NCBI RefSeq assembly: GCF_006658505.1
Contig: NZ_VFUZ01000040.1
Coordinates: 1 to 39,673, forward strand
Direction: 5' to 3'
DNA length: 39,673 bases
Origin: Mesorhizobium sp. B2-4-15
Lineage (GTDB): Bacteria; Pseudomonadota; Alphaproteobacteria; Rhizobiales; Rhizobiaceae
The translations under genes and the position numbers were made by a program. Under the pieces are notes generated by a model. The model did no database searches. It was given only the letters and a program-made list of their open reading frames with translations, and was not told where the DNA came from. How positions within the stretch are numbered: the stretch's first letter is position 1; the number at the start of each line of letters is the position of its first letter. Positions 23,585 to 32,406 of this stretch are shown here, in pieces.

Positions 23585-25038
23585 CCGATACCCCGCGCAC
23601 AGACTGTGAGCTTGCCATTGTCGGCGGCGGCCCGGCAGGGCTCGCGGCTGCCGCACTTGCCGCGGAACTCGGCGTGGAAACAATACTGTTCGACGAACAG
23701 CCGACGCCGGGCGGACAGATCTATCGGAACATAGAAGCCAACAGCCGCAAGCTCGACGCTTTGAGCGATATTCTCGGCGCCGACTACGCCAAGGGACTTG
23801 CGCTGGTGGAGCGGTTCCGCAGCAGCGGCGCTGCATACGAACCTCTAAGCTCCATCTGGCAGGTTACTGCTGCAGGCAAGCTCGGCGTATCGCAAAAGGG
23901 CCGAGCCTATCTGACGAGAGCCGGCAGGATCATTCTGGCGACTGGCGCGGTCGAGCGTCCGTTTCCGGTTCCAGGCTGGACGCTGCCCGGCGTCATGGGA
24001 GCAGGTGCGGCGCAGACACTTATGAAGGCGTCCGGCGTGGTGCCGGACAGGCCAACTGTCATCGCCGGCTCGGGGCCGCTTACCTATCTCGTCGCCTTTC
24101 AGCTCATGAAGGCCCGCGCGCCCCTGACTGGCGTCATCGACACATCGCGAAAGGGACTGCTCGAGACGGGGCTCACTGCTCTCCCAGTGCTGCCAGGCTT
24201 TGCTGGCGATCTGCTGAAGGGCCTGTCCTGGATGGCTGCGCTGCGAAGGGCCCGCATCCCCGTCTTCAGCGGCCGCAACGTTGCGGCCGAAGGCGGCTCG
24301 CGCGTCGAGGCCGTAACCTTCGAGGGCCGCGGGAAGAGGCGCCGGCTGCCTGCGTCGCTTCTGCTTCTGCATGAGGGTGTAGTCCCCAACAACCAGATCA
24401 CCGCAAGCCTGCGCTGCAGGCATGTTTGGGACGCCGCCCAGATGGCTTGGCGTCCCTGGACGGACGAGTGGGGTGTAACGAGCGCGGAGTTGGTGGCCGT
24501 GGCGGGCGATGGCGCGGGTATCTCCGGCGCCAGAGCGGCGGTGCATGGTGGACGCCTGGCTGCACTTGATGCGGCCTGCCGCATCGGTCGCATTTCGCGG
24601 GCCGAACGCGACGAGCGCGCGCGTCCCGAGCGTCAACATCTCCAGCGGGATGCCCGGTTCCGTGCGTTCCTCGACAACACTTATCGCCCTAACGAAGCCG
24701 TGCGCCGGTTGGCGAACGAGACAATCGCCTGCCGCTGCGAGGAGGTAACAGCTGGCGATCTGCGCGCGCTCGTTGCCGAGGGCTTCACTGACATCAACCA
24801 GCTCAAGTCATTCTCCAGATGCGGCATGGGACAGTGCCAGGGCCGCATGTGCGGGGCCACCGTCGCCCGCATCCTGGCGCTGAGCCTCGAAACTGACATG
24901 GAGTCCGTCGGCTACTACCGGTTGCGCCTGCCGGTGAAGCCGCTGCCAGTCGCTCAGCTTGCCGAGCTCGGCAACGCCGAACGCGATTTGAGACCGTCGC
25001 CATTGGGTGCCGACGGCGACCCGAGCCAGCGCGTTTGA
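23581..25038 (+). CDS. FAD/NAD(P)-binding oxidoreductase with BFD-type cluster (opine oxidase A-like)
   Basis: This 485-residue protein has an N-terminal FAD motif (LAIVGGGPAGLAAAALAAEL, then FDEQPTPGGQIYRN), the second glycine motif TVIAGSGPLTYLVAFQL after GAVERPFPVPGWTLPGVMGA, and near the C-terminus CRCEEVTAGDLRALV and SRCGMGQCQGRMCG, a BFD-like four-cysteine 2Fe-2S site. This architecture matches the A subunit of octopine/nopaline oxidases and the equivalent subunit of D-hydroxyproline dehydrogenase. It starts inside the stop region of the small subunit (ATGA overlap). It should pass electrons from the substrate-oxidising subunit to the respiratory chain or NAD(P). The substrate is undetermined. 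Confidence 0.86.
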   Translation: MTDTPRTDCELAIVGGGPAGLAAAALAAELGVETILFDEQPTPGGQIYRNIEANSRKLDALSDILGADYAKGLALVERFRSSGAAYEPLSSIWQVTAAGKLGVSQKGRAYLTRAGRIILATGAVERPFPVPGWTLPGVMGAGAAQTLMKASGVVPDRPTVIAGSGPLTYLVAFQLMKARAPLTGVIDTSRKGLLETGLTALPVLPGFAGDLLKGLSWMAALRRARIPVFSGRNVAAEGGSRVEAVTFEGRGKRRRLPASLLLLHEGVVPNNQITASLRCRHVWDAAQMAWRPWTDEWGVTSAELVAVAGDGAGISGARAAVHGGRLAALDAACRIGRISRAERDERARPERQHLQRDARFRAFLDNTYRPNEAVRRLANETIACRCEEVTAGDLRALVAEGFTDINQLKSFSRCGMGQCQGRMCGATVARILALSLETDMESVGYYRLRLPVKPLPVAQLAELGNAERDLRPSPLGADGDPSQRV

Positions 25039-25085
25039 GCGATGAGAAGCAGAAGCGACACAATGAGACGGATCGGGATGCCGCA

Positions 25086-26273
25086 ATGATGGCGACAGAC
25101 GCAATCGTGATTGGCGGTGGCATCCATGGTTGCTGCACGGCGCTCCACCTTGCGCTGCGGGGCCTGCGTACAATCCTATTGGAAAAAAACACCGTCGGTC
25201 GCCACGCCTCCGGCGTCAACGCGGGCGGCATACGGCAATTGATGCGCCACAAAGCCGAAGTGCCATTATCCATAGCGGCAATGGACGCCTGGGAGCGCCT
25301 GGACGACCTGCTCGGTCCGGAGCTGGCAAAGAACTGCGAATTCATCGGCGGCGTCGGTCAGATAGGCATCGCCGAGACCGAAGCCGAGATGGAATGGTGC
25401 CATACGCGGGCGGCCGAAATGCGCTCGCTCGGCCACGAGTTTGAAGAAGTGATCGACGCCAAAGAACTCAGGCGTCTGATTCCTGCCATCGCCGATATCT
25501 GCCGTGGCGGGATCATCTCGCGCCGGGACGGTCATGCCAATCCGTTCCGCACGACACAGTCTTTTCGTCTGCGTGCCGAGCAGCTTGGCGTCCGCTTCAT
25601 GGAGCGGACACGCGTGACCGGACTTGAGCAGGGTGATCGCGGCTGGACGGTGGCGACCGAGAGCGGCGTCTTCAGGGCCGATATTTTGATCAACTGCGCG
25701 GGGGCGTGGGCGTGGCAAGTCGCCGAAATGATCGGCGAGCACCTGCCCAAGACCCATTTTGCCTCGACCCTGATGGTGACGTCTCGCATGCCCCATTTCA
25801 TCGACCCCGTGGTGATCGGCATTGACCGGGTGCTTTCGTTCAAACAGACGCAAGCCGGCACAGTCGTCATCGGGGGAGGGGTTCTCGGCGATCCTGACCT
25901 GAATAACGAGACGGCTGATACCGTCGCCGACCGAATGGTGGTGAGCGCCCAGACCGTCTGCGAATTTTTCCCGATCCTGCGCCGCGCGACCATCGTGCGA
26001 AGCTGGGCCGGACTGGAAGCCCTGATGCCAGACGTCATACCGGTGATCGGTCCCAGTCAGGTCGCCCACAATCTATGGCACGCTTTCGGCTTCTCCGGGC
26101 ACGGGTTCCAGCTCGGCCCCATCGTCGGCTCGATCATCGCCGATCTGGTCGCCACTGGCGAAAGCGCCATTCCGATAGCTGAGCTCAGTCCGGCCCGTTT
26201 CTCGACCAACGACATGCTAGCAACGACGCGCATTCCTGACCGCAAAGTCTCGCAGGAGGCTGGTCGTGAATGA
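25086..26273 (+). CDS. Second FAD-dependent oxidoreductase (sarcosine/D-amino-acid oxidase-like)
   Basis: This 395-residue DAO-family flavoprotein shows TDAIVIGGGIHGCCTALHLA at the N-terminus, LLEKNTVGRHASGVNAGGIR at the flavin region, ILINCAGAWAWQVAEMIGEH in the middle and HAFGFSGHGFQLGPIVGSII at the C-terminus. The middle part resembles sarcosine oxidase beta. The ATG at 25086 has GGGAT upstream; a TTG at 25035 overlapping the previous stop would add 17 polar residues. It is a second amine oxidase-like subunit in the same operon, so it may be an alternative substrate-oxidising subunit or act on the next intermediate. It is distinct in sequence from the gene at 22147. Confidence 0.84.
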   Translation: MMATDAIVIGGGIHGCCTALHLALRGLRTILLEKNTVGRHASGVNAGGIRQLMRHKAEVPLSIAAMDAWERLDDLLGPELAKNCEFIGGVGQIGIAETEAEMEWCHTRAAEMRSLGHEFEEVIDAKELRRLIPAIADICRGGIISRRDGHANPFRTTQSFRLRAEQLGVRFMERTRVTGLEQGDRGWTVATESGVFRADILINCAGAWAWQVAEMIGEHLPKTHFASTLMVTSRMPHFIDPVVIGIDRVLSFKQTQAGTVVIGGGVLGDPDLNNETADTVADRMVVSAQTVCEFFPILRRATIVRSWAGLEALMPDVIPVIGPSQVAHNLWHAFGFSGHGFQLGPIVGSIIADLVATGESAIPIAELSPARFSTNDMLATTRIPDRKVSQEAGRE

Positions 26274-26985
26274 CTTCGGGCTGATGACCGTCTTCAGCTT
26301 TGCACCCGGCGGCTGGGGTGCCGCCATGGCGGCGGCAAGCGCCATGACGATCGCGGTGGCAACGGCGGGCTTCATCGCCGGGGCGATAATAGGCACGTTT
26401 GGGGCGTGGGCGAAGATTTCCGGAGGCAGGGTCGTCCGCTCGGTCGCCGATGGCTATACGACGGTTCTGCGCGGAATCCCCGACCTTCTGGTGATATATC
26501 TTTTCTACTTCGGGTCGAGCGCCGTCCTGACACCCATCGGCCGGGTCTTTGGAGCCAACGGCTTCCTCAGCCTGCCGGCCTTCTTCGCCGGCTGCCTGGC
26601 GATTGCGATCGTCTCGGGCGCCTATCACACGGAAGTCTTCCGTGGCGCCTACCAGGTTGTAGCGCGTGGAGAGATCGACGCAGCCTACGCCACGGGCATG
26701 TCGCGAGCGCTCGCGTTTCGGCGTATCATCGCGCCGCTCACATTGCGCTTCGCCTTGCCTGGCCTGGCAAACATCTGGCAGCTCGTGCTCAAGGAATCGT
26801 CGCTGATCTCGGTGACGGGGCTTGTCGAAATCCTGCGCGAGTCTCAGATCGGCGCGGGCTCGACCAAGCAGCCCTTCACCTTCTTTCTGGCGGCGGCGAT
26901 CCTCTATCTGCTCATTTCCTCCGCCTCGGGATGGGCGCTGCAAATCGCTGAACGACACTTCACCCGCGGGCTCGGGAGAGGGTGA
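26266..26985 (+). CDS. Polar amino acid/opine ABC transporter permease (HisQ/OccQ-like)
   Basis: This 239-residue integral membrane protein starts at a GTG, seven bases after AGGAGG, overlapping the previous gene by eight bases. It has the family's TVLRGIPDLLVIYLFYFGSS segment and the coupling motif AYATGMSRALAFRRIIAPLT, then LKESSLISVTGLVEILR. About five or six hydrophobic segments are present. It forms a heterodimer with the next permease to import the substrate delivered by the binding protein at 21218. Confidence 0.88.
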   Translation: MNDFGLMTVFSFAPGGWGAAMAAASAMTIAVATAGFIAGAIIGTFGAWAKISGGRVVRSVADGYTTVLRGIPDLLVIYLFYFGSSAVLTPIGRVFGANGFLSLPAFFAGCLAIAIVSGAYHTEVFRGAYQVVARGEIDAAYATGMSRALAFRRIIAPLTLRFALPGLANIWQLVLKESSLISVTGLVEILRESQIGAGSTKQPFTFFLAAAILYLLISSASGWALQIAERHFTRGLGRG

Positions 26986-27707
26986 TGGACTTTTCCTTCT
27001 TTCTCAGTGCCTTTCTTCGACTGCTGCCAGGGGTCCCGTTGACCCTGCAACTGGCCTTCATCTCGGTGGGGCTTGGAATGGTCCTTGCCCTCATCCTGGC
27101 TTTGTTGCGTCTATCAGGCATCCGCCCATTCGAGTGGATCGCGCGGGCTTATATCTTCTTGTTTCGCTCGACGCCGCTTTTGGTCCAGATCTTTCTGATC
27201 TACTACGGCCTCGGTCAGTTCCCGACAGTTCGCTACAGTGTGTTGTGGCCGATGCTGCGGCAGCCTTACTGGTGCGCCATCATCGCGCTTGCGCTGAACA
27301 CAGCCGCCTATGGCAGCGAGATAATCAGGGGTGGCCTGCGTTCCGTGCCCGAAGGCCAGACAGAGGCCGCCCGTGCCTGTGGCATGAGTCGCATCACCGT
27401 GTTCCGGCGCATCGTGCTGCCCCTTGCCATCCGCCAGGCTCTTCCGGCCTACGGTAACGAAATCATCCTGATGGTGAAGGCGACGGCACTGGCTTCGGTG
27501 ATCACCATGATGGAAATCACCGGCCTCGCGGCCAAGCTGATTTCCGAAACCTACCGGGCGGTTGAAGTCTTCATTGTCGCGGGAAGCATCTACCTGATCA
27601 TCAACTACGCCATAACGCGCGTCATCCATCTCCTGGAATACTGGCTGACGCCGCATCTAAGACCCGTGCCGACACCGGGCGTCGTCGAGAGAGAGGATGC
27701 AGTATGA
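26985..27707 (+). CDS. Polar amino acid/opine ABC transporter permease (HisM/OccM-like)
   Basis: This 240-residue permease starts at an ATG sharing one base with the preceding stop (TGATG); a GTG three bases earlier is also in frame. It carries FRSTPLLVQIFLIYYGLGQF, NTAAYGSEIIRGGLRSVPEG and the coupling motif ARACGMSRITVFRRIVLPLA, then MVKATALASVITMMEITGLA. These are standard for the M partner of HisQM-type transporters. Its stop overlaps the ATPase start by four bases. Confidence 0.88.
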   Translation: MDFSFFLSAFLRLLPGVPLTLQLAFISVGLGMVLALILALLRLSGIRPFEWIARAYIFLFRSTPLLVQIFLIYYGLGQFPTVRYSVLWPMLRQPYWCAIIALALNTAAYGSEIIRGGLRSVPEGQTEAARACGMSRITVFRRIVLPLAIRQALPAYGNEIILMVKATALASVITMMEITGLAAKLISETYRAVEVFIVAGSIYLIINYAITRVIHLLEYWLTPHLRPVPTPGVVEREDAV

Positions 27708-28498
27708 GCTTGCAGCCACAACAGCACGAGCCGGCAGACCCGATGATGCCAGCCGTCCGCATCCGCGACCTGCGAAAGGCCTACGGGGCATTCGAAGTGC
27801 TGAAAGGCGTTTCGCTCGACGCCAACGACGGGGATGTCGTCTCGATCCTCGGATCGTCGGGTTCGGGCAAGTCCACGATGTTGCGTTGCATCAACATGCT
27901 GGAAACTCCGACCGGAGGCGAAATCTCCATCGGTGGCGAGGTCATCCGCATGACGCAGACGAAAGCCGGCCCGAAGCCTGCCGACCGGACGCAGGTTGAC
28001 CGCCTGCGCGCCCATGTCGGCATGGTCTTTCAGAGCTTCAATCTGTGGTCGCACAAGACGGTGCTGGAGAATGTGATCGAGGCCCCCATCCACGTCCAAG
28101 GCCGTTCGCGCGCTGAATGTGTCGAGGAGGCCAAGGAACTGTTGGCCAAGGTCGGCATCGCCGACAAGCAAAATCACTATCCGATACATCTTTCCGGCGG
28201 TCAGCAGCAGCGCGCCGCGATCGCGCGAGCACTGGGCCAGCGCCCGCGCGTCATGCTGTTCGATGAACCGACATCCGCCCTCGATCCCGAACTGGTCGGC
28301 GAGGTCCTGAAAGTGATGCGCGCGCTGGCTCAAGAAGGTCGGACCATGCTCGTGGTCACGCACGAGATGGGCTTCGCGCGGGAAGTGTCGAGTAAGGTCG
28401 TCTTCCTTCACAAGGGAATTGTTGAAGAGGAGGGGCGGCCCGAGGAAGTTTTCAGCGCGAGTCGCTCGGAACGTCTTCGCCAGTTCTTGACGCGATGA
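27704..28498 (+). CDS. Polar amino acid/opine ABC transporter ATP-binding protein (HisP/OccP-like)
   Basis: This 264-residue ATPase has all key motifs: Walker A GSSGSGKST, Q-loop GMVFQSFNLWSHKTVLENVI, signature LSGGQQQRAAIARAL, Walker B VMLFDEPTSALD and switch histidine in VVTHEMGFARE. The WSHKTVLENVIEAP stretch is typical of arginine/opine/histidine transporters. It ends the opine-type operon, which thus encodes binding protein, oxidising enzymes and importer on one strand. No clear terminator was found after it. Confidence 0.9.
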   Translation: MSLQPQQHEPADPMMPAVRIRDLRKAYGAFEVLKGVSLDANDGDVVSILGSSGSGKSTMLRCINMLETPTGGEISIGGEVIRMTQTKAGPKPADRTQVDRLRAHVGMVFQSFNLWSHKTVLENVIEAPIHVQGRSRAECVEEAKELLAKVGIADKQNHYPIHLSGGQQQRAAIARALGQRPRVMLFDEPTSALDPELVGEVLKVMRALAQEGRTMLVVTHEMGFAREVSSKVVFLHKGIVEEEGRPEEVFSASRSERLRQFLTR

Positions 28499-28829
28499 CA
28501 GCAAAGACGCTCGCGTTCGTTGGTCGGTGAAGCCTTCTTTCGGCCCAAAGCGGTCGACAGGCGATTCTACAGTTGGTCATCGACTGGGGTTCTGGAGGCC
28601 TTTCGAACTTTCTGGGTCGCGCCTCAGCCCGAATTGCGTGTGCTTATGGAAGACATTGGAGTGTCAGCTCTAGGCTAGTTTTGACCAGGCTTCGACTTTT
28701 GGCCGGGCTTTCGCTTCCGAACCAATAGCTGCCGGCGTCCATCTGGGCGACGTGGTCGAAGATAAGCCGCGGCAGCTTCACCGCTGCATTCTTCATGATG
28801 TGCATGGACGTGATCGGCTTCGGCAAGTC
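28499..28829. other. Intergenic, no gene recognised
   Basis: No recognisable gene or strong hairpin is seen between the end of the opine-type operon and the comM remnant. A minus-strand frame at 28644-28826 has no known motif. Confidence 0.4.
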
Positions 28830-29105
28830 AGCCCAAATTTGTCGAGGAACAGCACGCCGTGATGCGCCAGCGACACTTCGCCTAGCCGCGCCCGCAACCC
28901 GCCGACCATCGCCGCCATCGAGGCCGAATGATGCGGGGCGCGGAACGGCCGCCGGTCGGTCAGCTTGCCTTCGCCGAGTTCGCCGCCACCGAGGCGATCA
29001 TCGAGACTTCCAAAAGTTCCTTTGGCGCCAGCGGCGGCAGAATCGACGGCAGCCGCTGTGCCAGCTTCGATTTGCCCGAGCCCGGCGGGCCGACCATCAA
29101 CGACT
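28830..29105 (-). pseudogene. ComM/YifB-family Mg-chelatase-like AAA ATPase fragment
   Basis: The minus strand reads MVGPPGSGKSKLAQRLPSIL then PPLAPKELLEVSMIASVA, an almost standard Walker A region of ComM/YifB. After a one-base frameshift it continues GELGEGKLTDRRPFRAPHHS, ASMAAMVGGLRARLGEVSLA and HHGVLFLDKF, where intact proteins read 'FLDEFPEF'. The N-terminal Lon-like domain and the C-terminus are missing. ComM is a branch-migration helicase in natural transformation; this copy is dead. Confidence 0.72.
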
Positions 29106-29189
29106 ACAGCACGCCATACATTAGAGAATTCTAACGGGCCACAATGGGGCGGGAAGCTGAACGGCTGCTTTTAGCGTGTCGATTGGGCC

Positions 29190-29412
29190 TAAGGCCCGCG
29201 CGGCGCTAATCGCTCCCCTCCGTGACCCGATAAACGAGGACGGGCTCCGGGATGTTTTTGAGCGCTTGCTCGCCCACGTCACCGCAGCACCCAACAATCT
29301 CCCAACCCGCACGTTCAGCTATTTCGCGCAATTCCCGCTATTGGTTCTCTGTGATCTGTTCGTCGGTGCTGACACCGCAATAAAGGGCTGCACGTCTGGG
29401 TATTGTGACCAT
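29190..29412 (-). pseudogene. Serine recombinase (resolvase/invertase) N-terminal fragment
   Basis: From an ATG at 29412 the minus strand encodes RRAALYCGVSTDEQITENQ, a stop in place of the usual Arg, then RELREIAERAGWEIVG. This matches the catalytic N-terminus of serine recombinases ('RAALYCRVSTDEQ...ENQ..EL..IA.RAGWEVVG'), with Arg of the C-R-V-S motif changed to Gly and the nucleophilic serine still present. After this the sequence drifts and frames break. It is a decayed mobile-element gene. Confidence 0.65.
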
Positions 29413-29604
29413 AGCAATTCATTCCTCCGCGTCAGACGATATAGTGACCTCCATTCAGCAAACAACTCCAAATCTTAGATTGAAGGTGCGGAAAGGGCTC
29501 ACCATCAACGGCCAATTGAGACGTCCGGAATTAACCCAATAACCGGGCATGCTGGGGACATGGCCAGTCCGACGATCCGGACCCACAACAGAAGTCGGGC
29601 CGAA

Positions 29605-29633
29605 TAGACTCGCGGCCAAAGTACCTATATAAT
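29605..29633 (+). promoter_or_regulatory. Probable promoter of the cyclase-TPR gene
   Basis: TATAAT at 29628-29633 is a perfect -10 and TAGACT at 29605-29610 a partial -35, with a 17-base spacer. The start codon is 36 bases downstream, with GAAGG between. The AT-rich CTATATAATTTTATG stretch stands out from the GC-rich surroundings. Confidence 0.45.
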
Positions 29634-29669
29634 TTTATGCGCTCGGCTTCCTGAAGGTATTCACCCCAA

Positions 29670-31562
29670 ATGGCCGAAATTCGCGCCCAACGCCGCCTTG
29701 CCGCGATCCTGGCCGCCGATGTCGTGGGTTATTCGCGCCTGATGGAACACGACGAGGCGGGCACATTGGCCGCACTCAAGGCACGTCGGAAAGAGGTGCT
29801 ATCTCCCACGGTTGCTCAACACAATGGCCGCGTCGTCAAAGTAATGGGGGACGGTGTTCTGGTAGAATTTGGCAGTGCCGTGGATGCCGTACAGTGTGCG
29901 GTCGAACTGCAGAAAGGTTTCAATAATGCCAACCTGGGCGCACCAGAGACGAGTCGCATCATCCTTCGAATAGGTGTCAATCTGGGCGATGTGATCGTCG
30001 AAGGTTCCGATATTTATGGCGACGGCGTAAACGTAGCAGCGCGGTTGGAGGGTTTGGCTGAGCCCGGTGGTATCTACGTCTCCTCCACCGTGCACGAACA
30101 TGTTACCAGCAAGCTAGCATTGGCGTTCGACGATCTCGGCGAACACACGCTCAAAAACATCGTGAAGCCAGTGCGGGTCTACTGCGTTGGAATGAACATA
30201 AGCGGCAAAAGTGGGGAACGCTTGGCTGTGACTCTGCCCGACAAACCGTCGATCGCCGTCCTACCCTTCGCCAATATGAGCGGTGATCCCGAGCAGGAGT
30301 ATTTTTCCGACGGCATCACCGAGGACATTATCACCGACCTTTCGCAAGTGTCCGGACTCTCCGTCGTCGCGCGCAATACAGTCTTCACGTTTAAGGGCAA
30401 GGCGGTTTTAATTAAGGAGGTGGTAAAAAAGCTGAACGTCGCCTTCGTCCTGGAAGGCAGTGTGCGCAAGGCTGGAGGGCGGGTGCGTATCACGGCTCAG
30501 CTAATTAGTGGTCGTGGCGGTGATCATGTCTGGGCCGAGCGATATGATCGGACGCTGGACGATATCTTCAACCTGCAAGACGAGATTTCCAAAACTATTG
30601 TCGATGTGCTCAAAGTGAAGCTGTTGCCAGAAGAATTGAAGACTATTACAAACCGCTCGACCGACAACCCAGAGGCATACGAGGCATTGCTGATGGGTAG
30701 GTCTTTCCTCTACAGCGGAGTTGAGACCAGGCTCATGAAGGCGGCGCAACGACTGTTTGCCAAAGCCATTGAAATCGACCCAAATTATGCGCGTGCCTAT
30801 GCCGCTTTGGCTGATTGTGAGGTTCATCTATTGATTGCCAACGATCCCGACGCCAGCTACGAGGCAATCCTTGCCAACAGCACGCGGGCGCTGGAACTTC
30901 AGCCAGGTCTCGCCGATGCCCACGCATCACGTGGTGGGGCCCTGTTCATCATTGGCCGGTATGCGGAGGCGGAGGCGGAGTTCGAGCGAGCCTTGGCGTT
31001 GGACGCCAGTTCTTTCGAGGCTCATTTCTTTTACGGACGGGACTGTCTTGTTCAGGGTCAATACGAAAAAGCTCTCACTCTGTTCCAGCGTGCCGCATCG
31101 TTGTCGCCTGATGACTATCGGGTTTGGAGCCATCTAGAGATGGTCTATGTTTCACTTGGCCGTAGTGACGACGCCAAGGAAGCGTGCCGACAAGGTGTGC
31201 TGCGAGTGGAGAAGGAAATCAAAGCGCATCCCGACAATTCCACCGCGCTATGCTTCGGCGCCATCATGCTGGCGGGAATTGGCGAAGCCGATCGTGCGCT
31301 GTCCTGGGCATCTCGTGCTGAAATGTTCGCCGGAGATAGTATTCAAATTCAGTACAATCTAGGCTGCTATTACGCAAAGCTGGGCAAGTCGGATAAAGCA
31401 ATCGATTGCCTTGAACGTCAGCTCACGGCATCGCACGCGTACCTCCTTATTCGTTTGCCTTGGATGCAGCAGGATAGCGACCTCGACCCGATCCGCACTC
31501 ATCCCCGATTTGTCGCGCTGGTCGATCGGATGAAGGCCCAAATAGCTGCGACTGGGACTTGA
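29670..31562 (+). CDS. Class III adenylate/guanylate cyclase with TPR repeats
   Basis: This 630-residue cytoplasmic protein has an N-terminal cyclase homology domain (about 8-175): AAILAADVVGYSRLM with metal-binding D17, VVKVMGDGVLVEF with D61, and YGDGVNVAARLEGLAEPGGI. A linker domain at about 190-310 carries KPSIAVLPFANMSGDPEQEY and TDLSQVSGLSVVARNTVF, common in this family and resembling a TolB/FlgO-like N-terminal fold. Residues 340-600 contain TPR-like helices such as YARAYAALADCEVHL, ADAHASRGGALFIIGRYAEA and YNLGCYYAKLGKSDKAIDC. It has no membrane segment. Such proteins are multicopy in rhizobia and make cAMP in response to unknown cues. It stands alone with its own promoter. Confidence 0.88.
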   Translation: MAEIRAQRRLAAILAADVVGYSRLMEHDEAGTLAALKARRKEVLSPTVAQHNGRVVKVMGDGVLVEFGSAVDAVQCAVELQKGFNNANLGAPETSRIILRIGVNLGDVIVEGSDIYGDGVNVAARLEGLAEPGGIYVSSTVHEHVTSKLALAFDDLGEHTLKNIVKPVRVYCVGMNISGKSGERLAVTLPDKPSIAVLPFANMSGDPEQEYFSDGITEDIITDLSQVSGLSVVARNTVFTFKGKAVLIKEVVKKLNVAFVLEGSVRKAGGRVRITAQLISGRGGDHVWAERYDRTLDDIFNLQDEISKTIVDVLKVKLLPEELKTITNRSTDNPEAYEALLMGRSFLYSGVETRLMKAAQRLFAKAIEIDPNYARAYAALADCEVHLLIANDPDASYEAILANSTRALELQPGLADAHASRGGALFIIGRYAEAEAEFERALALDASSFEAHFFYGRDCLVQGQYEKALTLFQRAASLSPDDYRVWSHLEMVYVSLGRSDDAKEACRQGVLRVEKEIKAHPDNSTALCFGAIMLAGIGEADRALSWASRAEMFAGDSIQIQYNLGCYYAKLGKSDKAIDCLERQLTASHAYLLIRLPWMQQDSDLDPIRTHPRFVALVDRMKAQIAATGT

Positions 31563-31833
31563 GTATCAGTAGGTTGCGAGGCGAATGAAGCATTCACGTG
31601 GAATATGAGACCCAGAAAATGAGTTGGTTGAAGGCAAGTCGGGTCATGGCCCTTCGCGGCGGTGCGCCGAACGTCCGCAATGGGGTCGACTCCGGCCATT
31701 CTGGACAGTTCAGTGGACCGTAAGATCCACGGCCGAAGCGTGCGAATTAATGTGGCACAACGTGAACATAGTGTGCCTACCAGGACCGGCACCCATCTCA
31801 AGTCCGAAAGCTACCGGCAGTTATCATCCGGGC

Positions 31834-32364
31834 TTACTTGGCCGGACTTTCACGGTCGGATTTGAGTATTTCTAAAACCTTGAGCAGGTCGTTGCCGTCG
31901 GGATAGACGAAGTTAACAAATCGCCAGCTTCCGTTTTCGATCTCTATTTGGGCTGTCACATCGGTTGCAGTCGATGGCTTGGCGCTTACAACTTCATGCA
32001 ATTCAACCGAATAGACGCCGCCGTGGTTACTAGACTTGCCAGCTTGATAAAATTCAGCCGGATCTTGGCTAAACAGGAATGGGTCAAAGTCAAGCCCGAC
32101 AATTTCACCGGAAACTTTTGACTGAGCCGCAAGATCTTCCCTCAGTGCCTCAAGTAGCCTAGGATCGAATTCCGAGGCGTGGTCAGAAATCGCCGCTGCG
32201 TACGCTTGATCAGCGTTTTTGAACGCCGCGGGGCCATACCAATCGTAAAACGCCTGAGTGAACTGAACGGCTGTTGGCTGGGCAACAGCTTGATTGTTAG
32301 TGCCCACTACACAAACCGTCAAGGCCACGATGATAATGTAGGTGTAAGTTCTGTAGCTTTTCAC
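31834..32364 (-). CDS. DUF3828-like periplasmic protein, candidate immunity protein
   Basis: This 176-residue protein starts at a GTG and has a signal peptide (MKSYRTYTYIIIVALTVCVV, cleavage near AVAQPTA). The mature part, with AVQFTQAFYDWYG, FDPRLLEALREDLAAQS, GLDFDPFLFSQDP and NGSWRFVNFVYPDGNDLLKV, resembles DUF3828 proteins, whose 'F-Y-x-W-Y' start and C-terminal 'W.I.NI.Y' strand I recognise. It lies 42 bases downstream of, and on the same strand as, a gene ending in a predicted peptidoglycan amidase domain. A secreted partner next to a cell-wall hydrolase suggests that it protects the periplasm. This is inferred from context; the family itself has no established single function. Confidence 0.65.
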   Translation of the reverse strand: MKSYRTYTYIIIVALTVCVVGTNNQAVAQPTAVQFTQAFYDWYGPAAFKNADQAYAAAISDHASEFDPRLLEALREDLAAQSKVSGEIVGLDFDPFLFSQDPAEFYQAGKSSNHGGVYSVELHEVVSAKPSTATDVTAQIEIENGSWRFVNFVYPDGNDLLKVLEILKSDRESPAK

Positions 32365-32406
32365 CGCGCAGTCCGATCTGGTGTTGTGATGAAGCGACCG
32401 ATGAAC

